Of a stretch of DNA of 18,630 nt, positions 13,176 through 18,630 are shown one piece after another. The position numbers and the translations under genes were made by a program. The notes below the pieces were generated by a model. The model saw nothing but the letters and a program-made list of their open reading frames with translations, did not search any database and had not been told where the DNA came from. How positions within the stretch are numbered: position 1 is the first letter of the stretch; each line of letters begins with the position of its first letter. Source of the DNA: an uncultured Faecalibacterium sp. (GTDB lineage: Bacteria; Bacillota; Clostridia; Oscillospirales; Ruminococcaceae); NCBI GenBank assembly GCA_934561485.1, contig CAKTGS010000038.1, positions 1-18,630 on the forward strand, read 5' to 3'.

Positions 13176-14103
13176 ACACCCGGTGGTGGCAGTGGCAGGC
13201 CCCACCGCTACCGGCAAAACGGCCCTGGGTGTGGCCCTGGCTGAGCGCTTTGGCGGCGAGATCATCAGCGCTGACTCCATGCAGATCTATAAGGGTCTGG
13301 ATGTGGGCACGGCCAAAGTGACCCCGGAAGAGACCCACGGCATCCCGCATCACGGGGTGGATATTCTGGAGCCGGACCAACCGTTCAGCGTGGCAGATTT
13401 TACGGCCCTGGCCGGAACGCTGGAGCAGGAGATCGCCGCCCGGGGGAAGCTGCCCATTCTGGTGGGCGGTACCGGCCTTTATGTGCAGAGCTTTTTGTAT
13501 GGTGTTCGATTTACCGAGGAAAAGGCACCGTCCGGCCTGCGGGAACAGCTGACAGCGGAACTGACCGAAAAAGGCGGCGCGGCAATGTATGCACAGCTGC
13601 AGGCCGTAGACCCGGAAGCCGCCGCCGCCATCCATCCCAACAATCAGGTGCGGGTGCTGCGGGCGCTGGAACACTACCGCGCCACCGGCAGACGCCTGAG
13701 CGAGCAGAAGGCGGAGTCTCTGCCGGCAGAGCGGCCCTACCGCAGCCTGATCCTGGGGCTGGATTTTCCGGATCGTGCCCGGCTGTACCAGCGCATTGAC
13801 ATCCGGGTGGACCGCATGCTGGAAAACGGCCTGCTGGCCGAGGCGGAAACTGTGTGGCGTAATCGCGAGCGTTTCCGCACGGCGGCCCAGGCCATCGGAT
13901 ACAAAGAATTCTTTCCGTATTTTGAGCAGACGGCATCGCTGGATGCCTGTGCAGAGAAGCTCAAGCAGGCGTCCCGCAACTATGCCAAGCGGCAGCTGAC
14001 CTGGTTCCGCCACATGGACGGCGTGGTCTGGCTGGACGCCGGTGCACCGGATGTGACTGCGCGTGCAGCGGATGTGGTGCAGCAATTTTTAGCAGAGAGG
14101 TGA
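13159..14103 (+). CDS. miaA: MiaA tRNA dimethylallyltransferase, 314 aa
   Basis: MiaA transfers the dimethylallyl group from DMAPP to N6 of A37, making i6A, the substrate of MiaB. The P-loop GPTATGKT is at 14-21, followed by SADSMQIYKGLDVGTAK, DILEPDQPFSVADF, the PILVGGTGLYVQSF motif and the anticodon-loop-binding ALEHYRATGRRLSEQ. Length is normal (about 310 aa). The start is TTG at 13159, the first start codon after an in-frame stop at 13132, with AAAGGAG 13 bases upstream inside mutL. It overlaps mutL by 17 bases, implying translational coupling. A TTG at 13168 is the alternative. mutL-miaA adjacency is common, but no hfq follows here. Confidence 0.96.
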   Translation: MDVLCKHPVVAVAGPTATGKTALGVALAERFGGEIISADSMQIYKGLDVGTAKVTPEETHGIPHHGVDILEPDQPFSVADFTALAGTLEQEIAARGKLPILVGGTGLYVQSFLYGVRFTEEKAPSGLREQLTAELTEKGGAAMYAQLQAVDPEAAAAIHPNNQVRVLRALEHYRATGRRLSEQKAESLPAERPYRSLILGLDFPDRARLYQRIDIRVDRMLENGLLAEAETVWRNRERFRTAAQAIGYKEFFPYFEQTASLDACAEKLKQASRNYAKRQLTWFRHMDGVVWLDAGAPDVTARAADVVQQFLAER

Positions 14104-14108
14104 TCCAT

Positions 14109-15422
14109 ATGCCGGAAAAGACCCGGAAGGAAGGCAGCCTGCCGCGCGCTCTCACGGTATCAGCGGGAGTGCTGGGTGTGTTTTTGCTGCTGGCGGCGCT
14201 TTATGTGCTGTATCAGGCATGGCAGATCCTGTTTCCGCAGAACGTGTACGAAACGGCGCTGGCGGCAACGGTTTCCGAGACGGTATCGGCCGATGGAGTG
14301 CTGCTGTTTGAAGAAAGTTATGTGCCCGGCAGCGGAAACCTGGGCTATCTTGTGGAGGACGGCGAGCGCGTTTCGGCGGGTACGGCAGTGGCGGAAGTGT
14401 ACACCGATGGCTCTCAGGCGGTGCTGCGCCAGCAGCTGACCCAGCTCACGGAACAGATCGACCTGCTGCAGAAATCGCAGAATACCACCTCGCTTCAGCT
14501 GGACAACCTGCTCAAAGAGCGTGCGGCGGCCCTGTATAATATGATGGACGTGCTGGATGCCCAGGACTACGCAGAGGTGGATTCCGGCGCAAGCGAGTAC
14601 CTGCTGGCCCAGAACAAGCTCTGGATCGTGACCGGGGATGCCGCAAACTTTACCGATCAGATCACGGCATTGTCCCAGCAGGCCCAGAGCGTGCAGGCTC
14701 AGCTGGGTACTCCCACCCAGATCACTGCCCCGCAGACCGGCTATTTTGTGCGGGCTTCCAGCAGCGGGCGGCTCAACGCCGGTGCGGCGGACATTCTGGC
14801 ACAGGATGCTTCTCAGCTCAAGGCATATCTGGATTCTGACCCGGAGCTGAGTCTGGACGGCTGTGCAGGCAAGATCGTTTCCGGTTTTACCTGGCAGTAT
14901 GTGGGGGTGTGCTCCGCCAAAGAAGGCGAAAAGCTTTTGGGCCAGGACGGCAAGCCCCTGCGCACCTCGGTGCAGATCCGTTTTCCGGGTCAGGCTGAAA
15001 ATTCCTTCAAGGCATCGGTGTCCGAGGTGAACATTGATGCCGAAAACGATGTGGCCCGCTTTGTGCTGACCTGCAACGTCATCAACGGCGATGTGCTCAC
15101 CCTGAACCATGCCTCGGCGCAGATCACGGTGGGAGAGTACACCGGCCTGCGGATCCCGGCTTCGGCAGTCCACTATTTAAAGGAGGACGGCACCGAGGCG
15201 GAGGGCCAGGGCGAAAATTATGTGCCCGGTGTGTACGTCAAGTACGGCAACATTGCCCGCTTCTACAAAATCGACCCGGTGGACGAAGATCATCCACTGA
15301 TCACCCAGGGGGATTACATCCTTGTTTCGCCCAAGGGAACCGATGGTTCGGTCAGCGAGGTGCAGCTTTATGACGAAATCATTGTCTCCGGACAAAATTT
15401 GTATGACGGAAAGCTTTTGTAG
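14109..15422 (+). CDS. Membrane-anchored HlyD-like protein next to sepF, 437 aa
   Basis: The protein resembles HlyD-type adaptors that are often found beside sepF in Clostridia; its function is not established. It has a short basic cytoplasmic N-terminus and one transmembrane helix (about 17-40). A barrel-sandwich-like half follows (SADGVLLFEE and GYLVEDGERVSAGTAVAEVY, about 55-100), then a short coiled coil (about 102-150). The second half includes a lipoyl-type return (ITAPQTGYFV, about 200) and a beta-rich C-terminal region. The ATG at 14109 is preferred (GAGAGGTGA just upstream). A GTG at 14100 overlapping the miaA stop would add three residues. No transporter gene accompanies it, so a role in export is doubtful and a division-linked role is a guess from position. 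Confidence 0.75.
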   Translation: MPEKTRKEGSLPRALTVSAGVLGVFLLLAALYVLYQAWQILFPQNVYETALAATVSETVSADGVLLFEESYVPGSGNLGYLVEDGERVSAGTAVAEVYTDGSQAVLRQQLTQLTEQIDLLQKSQNTTSLQLDNLLKERAAALYNMMDVLDAQDYAEVDSGASEYLLAQNKLWIVTGDAANFTDQITALSQQAQSVQAQLGTPTQITAPQTGYFVRASSSGRLNAGAADILAQDASQLKAYLDSDPELSLDGCAGKIVSGFTWQYVGVCSAKEGEKLLGQDGKPLRTSVQIRFPGQAENSFKASVSEVNIDAENDVARFVLTCNVINGDVLTLNHASAQITVGEYTGLRIPASAVHYLKEDGTEAEGQGENYVPGVYVKYGNIARFYKIDPVDEDHPLITQGDYILVSPKGTDGSVSEVQLYDEIIVSGQNLYDGKLL

Positions 15423-15425
15423 TTA

Positions 15426-15454
15426 TTGACAACGGCGGCAAAAAATCCGATAAT
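15426..15454 (+). promoter_or_regulatory. Sigma-A-type promoter of the sepF-ylmH-divIVA-ileS cluster
   Basis: TTGACA (15426-15431, full consensus), 17 bp, GATAAT (15449-15454). The start would be near 15461, leaving a leader of about 67 nt. This is the best-matching promoter in the window. Confidence 0.8.
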
Positions 15455-15465
15455 AGTAAAAGCTA

Positions 15466-15510
15466 TTTGCATTCTTTTGCAAAGTATGCCGGGTGGCTGG
15501 GCTGCCCGAA
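15466..15510 (+). promoter_or_regulatory. Two small hairpins in the sepF leader
   Basis: TTTGCA (15466-15471) pairs with TGCAAA (15478-15483). A second 8-bp GC-rich stem with two G-U pairs (about 15490-15508) ends just before the AAAGGAG of sepF. They may stabilise or tune translation of the leader. No known riboswitch is recognised. Confidence 0.35.
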
Positions 15511-15527
15511 TGAAAGGAGCAGATCGT

Positions 15528-15995
15528 ATGTCTTTCTTTGACAGCATTAAAAAGGGCCTGATCGGTGAAGGTGACGAGTACGAGGATCAGTACATTGACG
15601 ATGGCCCCCAGATGGTAAACAACAACAGCGGCCTCGGAATTGGTGCGGATGATGAAGAGGATGATCCTGCAGAGGGCACTGCCGGCAAGAAGAACAAGGT
15701 AGTCAACATCCATGCCACCACGCAGCTCAAGGTTGTGCTGGTCAAGCCGGAGCGCTTTGAGGATGCCAGCACCATTGCTGACCACCTGAACAACAAGCGC
15801 ACGGTGGTGCTGAACCTGGAGTCCACCAACAAGGAAGTTTCCCGCCGCCTGGTGGACTTCCTGTCCGGTGTGGCGTATGCCAACAACGGCCAGATCAAGC
15901 GCGTGGCCAACAGCACCTTTATCATTACCCCGTATAACGTAGACATTATGGGCGATCTGCTGGACGAGTTGGAGAACACCGGTGCGTTCTATTGA
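15528..15995 (+). CDS. sepF: Cell division protein SepF, 155 aa
   Basis: SepF tethers and bundles FtsZ at the septum. It has the amphipathic membrane-binding N-terminus MSFFDSIKKGLIG, an acidic low-complexity linker (about 15-60) and the SepF core (about 62-150). The core contains KVVLVKPERFEDASTIADHL, TVVLNLESTNKEVSRRLVDF and the terminal FIITPYNVDI. Length is typical. The ATG at 15528 is fixed by AAAGGAG about nine bases upstream; further upstream in-frame codons lie in the leader. ylmH overlaps its last 14 bases. The yggS/ylmE gene that usually precedes sepF and the ylmG gene that usually follows it are both absent. Confidence 0.95.
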   Translation: MSFFDSIKKGLIGEGDEYEDQYIDDGPQMVNNNSGLGIGADDEEDDPAEGTAGKKNKVVNIHATTQLKVVLVKPERFEDASTIADHLNNKRTVVLNLESTNKEVSRRLVDFLSGVAYANNGQIKRVANSTFIITPYNVDIMGDLLDELENTGAFY

Positions 15996-16797
15996 TCCGG
16001 AACCCAAAGCAGCCCGCGGCTTCATTCCGGCGCGCAACGATGAAGAGCGCTACCTGATGCGGCATGTGGAGGACCTGGCCCGTGCGGCACAGGCCCGCGG
16101 CATAGCTCGGTACACTGCCTTCCTGAGCGACCGCGAGCAGGATCTTGCCCGCGCAGCCCTTGGCCGGGCCGGTGTGCAGGAGGATTTCCGGTTTGACGGC
16201 GGCTGGCCACAGGCGGAACGCCGGGTGCTCTGCATCGAGCCGGAGTACAGCTATCCGGAAAGCCCGGTGTGCTGTGTGAAGCTGCAGTGCCGTGCCCTGG
16301 CGGGAGCGGTGTTGCCGGCACACAAGGACTATCTGGGCAGCCTGATGGGCCTGAACCTGAAGCGGGAAGCGCTGGGCGACATTGTTCTGCCGCCGGACCA
16401 GTCCGGCACAGCGTATGTGTTTGCACTGGAACCGGCTGCAAATCTGATCTGCCAGGAGCTGTTCCAGGCGGGCCGCACCGAGCTGACCACCGCCCTGCTT
16501 GCGCCGGACGAGGTGCCGCAGTTTGCCGCCGCCGAGCGGGAACTGCGCACGGCAACGGTGTCCTCGCTGCGGCTGGACGCGGTGCTTTCGGCCATGCTGC
16601 ACTGCAGCCGTGGGCAGGCCAGCGAGCTGATCGCGGCAGGCCGGGTGGAGATCAACCACCTGCCTGCGGAAAAAACGGCGGCTCCGGTGTATGAGGGCGA
16701 TGTGTTCACCGTGCGCGGCAAAGGCCGCTTCGGGCTGACGGCATTGCCCGGAAAAAGCAAAAAAGACCGACTGATTATCGAGTATTTCCAATATTAA
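15982..16797 (+). CDS. ylmH: YlmH family S4-domain RNA-binding protein, 271 aa
   Basis: YlmH has an N-terminal RRM-like domain and a C-terminal S4 domain (about 193-250, with RLDAVLSAMLHCSRGQASELIAAGRVEIN). The S4 fold is the same as in ribosomal and pseudouridine-synthase RNA-binding proteins. In Bacillus YlmH binds the ribosome and has been linked to rescue of stalled peptidyl-tRNA complexes. The start is GTG at 15982, with GGAG seven bases upstream inside sepF. The 14-base overlap with sepF suggests coupling. Its place between sepF and divIVA is the standard one for Firmicutes. Confidence 0.92.
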   Translation: MRSIDPEPKAARGFIPARNDEERYLMRHVEDLARAAQARGIARYTAFLSDREQDLARAALGRAGVQEDFRFDGGWPQAERRVLCIEPEYSYPESPVCCVKLQCRALAGAVLPAHKDYLGSLMGLNLKREALGDIVLPPDQSGTAYVFALEPAANLICQELFQAGRTELTTALLAPDEVPQFAAAERELRTATVSSLRLDAVLSAMLHCSRGQASELIAAGRVEINHLPAEKTAAPVYEGDVFTVRGKGRFGLTALPGKSKKDRLIIEYFQY

Positions 16798-16818
16798 AAG
16801 CAATGGGAGGAACAAACT

Positions 16819-17655
16819 ATGCTGACCCCGCAGGATGTCCGCTCTGTGCAATTTGAAAAGAACCTCCGCGGCTACCGCACCGAAGACGTAGACCGTTTTC
16901 TGGATAAGGTAGAGGAACAGCTCAAGCAGGACGATGAGCAGGCGGAGCAGCTCCGCAAGCAGATCGCTGACCTGACGGCTGAAAACCAGCGCCTGCATCG
17001 TGAGCTGCAGAGCTATGAGGCAGACGGCGAAATGCTCAAGAGTGCGCTGATCAATGCACAGCGCATGGGTGAAAACGTCATCCGTGAAGCAAATCAGAAG
17101 GCAGAGGAGATTATTCACCGCGCCAACCTGCGCGGCGATGACATCATCCGTGATGCCAATGAGCTGCTGCAGAAGGCAAGCGACCGCGCCGATGAAATTG
17201 AGAGCGAGGCAAACGACAAGCGCATTGCCCAGGAGCGCGAGTATGACCGCGTGCGCCTGGAAGTGACCCGCTTCAAGTCCGAGGTGCTCAACCTGTACCG
17301 CAGCCATGTGGAGTCCCTGAGCCACCTGCCGGAGTTCCACAAAGATGCGCCCGACAGCGCTGCTGCAGAGGATGCAGCACCTGCGGACGAGACAGCCGAG
17401 GAGACAGTCGAGGAGACAGTACAGTCTGCGCTGGAAGAAAAGGCTGCCCCGGCTGCCCAGCCGGAGGCCGAGGCTGAGGCCCCTGCCGAAGAAGAAACCG
17501 AATCTGCCGCTGATGCCGAGGACGACAAGGCGGCTGAGAGCAGTGAGGATTTTTGGGAAAAAGATGAAAGCCAGCTCAAGCTGGATCCTCCTGCGGATGC
17601 AAAGCCGGACGAGCCGGACTACGATGCCTTTCAGGGCGTCAAGTTCAGCGAGTAA
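16819..17655 (+). CDS. divIVA: DivIVA polar/septal scaffold protein, 278 aa
   Basis: DivIVA binds negatively curved membrane at septa and poles and organises division or cell-wall factors. The conserved N-terminal membrane-binding domain (LTPQDVRSVQFEKNLRGYRTEDVDRFLDKV within 2-32) is followed by long coiled coils (about 28-165) rich in heptads. A strongly acidic Ala/Glu/Pro tail (about 175-265) contains near-repeats such as ETAEETVEETV. The protein is longer than B. subtilis DivIVA (about 164 aa), the excess being the tail. GGGAGG precedes the ATG. The ileS gene starts 40 bases later. Confidence 0.94.
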   Translation: MLTPQDVRSVQFEKNLRGYRTEDVDRFLDKVEEQLKQDDEQAEQLRKQIADLTAENQRLHRELQSYEADGEMLKSALINAQRMGENVIREANQKAEEIIHRANLRGDDIIRDANELLQKASDRADEIESEANDKRIAQEREYDRVRLEVTRFKSEVLNLYRSHVESLSHLPEFHKDAPDSAAAEDAAPADETAEETVEETVQSALEEKAAPAAQPEAEAEAPAEEETESAADAEDDKAAESSEDFWEKDESQLKLDPPADAKPDEPDYDAFQGVKFSE

Positions 17656-17695
17656 GGCGCGTGTCCATAAGCAAATATAGAGGAGAGTGTAACCA

Positions 17696-18630
17696 TTGGC
17701 TAAGAACAAATCTCAGTACGACAGTACCCTGAATCTGCCCAAGACTCTGTTTGAAATGCGTGCCGGCCTGCCCAAAAAGGAGCCGGTCATGCTCAAGGAT
17801 TGGGACGACAACGACCTGTACAACCAGCTCATGAAGCACAACGAGGGCAAGCCGCAGTTCATTCTGCACGATGGCCCTCCGTATGCAAACGGCAACATCC
17901 ACATGGGCACTGCCCTGAACAAGATCATCAAGGATATCATCATCCGTGAGAAGAACATGGAGGGCTTCCAGGCTCCCTATGTGCCCGGCTTTGATACCCA
18001 CGGCCTGCCCATCGAGCTGAAGGCCCTGTCCTCCGTTGGCGACAAGAAAAAGGACATCTCCAAGCTGGAGCTGCGCCAGATCTGCGAAAAGTTTGCCACT
18101 GAGCACATCGACATCATGAGCGACCAGTTCAAGCGTCTGGGCGTCATCGGCGACTTTGAGCACCCCTACCTGACCCTGAAGCCCGAGTTTGAGGCCCGTC
18201 AGATCGAAATCTTCGGTGAGATGGCCAAGAAGGGCTACATCTACAAGGGCCTGAAGCCCGTGTACTGGTGCCCGGACTGCCGCACCGCTCTGGCAGAAGC
18301 CGAGATCGAGTACGGCGAGGACGACTGCGATTCCATCTTCGTCCGCTTCCATGTCAGCCAGGACCCCAACGGCGTGCTGGCAAAGCATGGCATCCCGATG
18401 GACAAGACCTACTTCGTGATCTGGACCACCACCACCTGGACCCTGCCCGCCAACGAGGCCATCTGCCTGAATGGCCAGTTTGAGTATTCCTTTGTCAAGA
18501 TCGGCGAGGAGTACCACATCATGGCCACCGAGCTGGTCAAGAGCGTGATGGATGCCTGCCACATCGAGAACTACGAGGTCGTGGGCGAGCCGGTCAGCGG
18601 CGCTGAGTTCGAGCTCATGCGTTACAACCA
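17696..18630 (+). CDS. ileS: Isoleucyl-tRNA synthetase, N-terminal 311 residues (runs off window)
   Basis: IleRS charges tRNA-Ile and edits valine. The translated part covers the catalytic-domain start and the first part of the editing (CP1) insertion. PPYANGNIHMG (61-71) is the HIGH region, reading HMGT so the last histidine is Thr. GFDTHGLPIE and CPDCRTALAEAEIEY are typical of the family, and the Thr-rich editing motif is WTTTTWTLPAN. The start is TTG at 17696 after AGAGGAGAG; no ATG lies near the conserved N-terminus. Only 40 bases separate it from divIVA, with no terminator and no room for a T-box. The 3' end lies outside the window. Confidence 0.95.
   Translation, partial: MAKNKSQYDSTLNLPKTLFEMRAGLPKKEPVMLKDWDDNDLYNQLMKHNEGKPQFILHDGPPYANGNIHMGTALNKIIKDIIIREKNMEGFQAPYVPGFDTHGLPIELKALSSVGDKKKDISKLELRQICEKFATEHIDIMSDQFKRLGVIGDFEHPYLTLKPEFEARQIEIFGEMAKKGYIYKGLKPVYWCPDCRTALAEAEIEYGEDDCDSIFVRFHVSQDPNGVLAKHGIPMDKTYFVIWTTTTWTLPANEAICLNGQFEYSFVKIGEEYHIMATELVKSVMDACHIENYEVVGEPVSGAEFELMRYN

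Noticed and set aside
17656..17695. T-box riboswitch before ileS
   Set aside because: The gap is only 40 bases, with no specifier stem, no AGGTGG-type T-box sequence and no terminator/antiterminator.
1..18630. CRISPR array, insertion sequence or origin of replication
   Set aside because: I saw no regularly spaced repeats, transposase-like frame, terminal inverted repeats or DnaA-box cluster.

Overview
The window looks like chromosomal DNA from a low-abundance-of-rearrangement, moderately high-GC Gram-positive of the class Clostridia. Three things suggest this: a spo0A/spoIVB pair, the Firmicutes-type miaB-ymcA-mutS-mutL block, and the sepF-ylmH-divIVA-ileS division cluster. GC-rich coding sequence, a Spo0A with a decayed receiver pocket, and the absence of cotE from its usual place fit an Oscillospiraceae/Ruminococcaceae gut anaerobe such as Faecalibacterium or a close relative. 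The genus is an inference from memory of such genomes, not a database result. Nearly all the DNA is ordinary housekeeping sequence. I see no insertion sequence, CRISPR array or prophage gene.

Region 1 (1-700) holds two divergent tRNA-Leu genes (anticodons GAG and TAG), each with a recognisable promoter and intrinsic terminator. They are followed by an odd gene-free segment with an exact 51-bp duplication, inverted copies of the tRNA 3' end and three tandem hairpins. Region 2 (715-3080) is spoIVB then spo0A, each with its own sigma-A-like promoter, with a terminator after spo0A. Region 3 (about 3081-3360) is gene-free and relatively AT-rich. Region 4 (3361-4564) is a minus-strand unit, nth followed by a small GlsB-type membrane protein gene. 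It is divergent from rarA-perR (4607-6366), with a Fur/PerR-type 7-1-7 operator between the two promoters.

Region 5 (6394-8368) is miaB-ymcA, closed by a terminator. Region 6 (8432 to about 15422) is mutS, mutL, miaA and a membrane-anchored HlyD-like protein gene, tightly packed with two overlaps or near-overlaps and no internal terminator seen. Region 7 (15426-18630) has a strong promoter followed by sepF, ylmH, divIVA and the 5' part of ileS, which runs off the window.

Functional themes: mismatch repair (MutS, MutL), oxidised-base repair (Nth) and replication-fork maintenance (RarA) sit close to a peroxide-type regulator (PerR) that may control some of them. MiaA and MiaB act in sequence on A37 of tRNAs. 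Spo0A and the YmcA/Ric protein belong to the same regulatory circuit in Bacillus, but the Spo0A receiver here lacks a key metal-binding aspartate. SepF, YlmH and DivIVA form the conserved division-site neighbourhood. The best leads for something new are the Fur/PerR box shared by nth and rarA-perR, the duplicated and inverted tRNA-Leu tail region, the hairpin over the spoIVB start codon, and the degenerate Spo0A.
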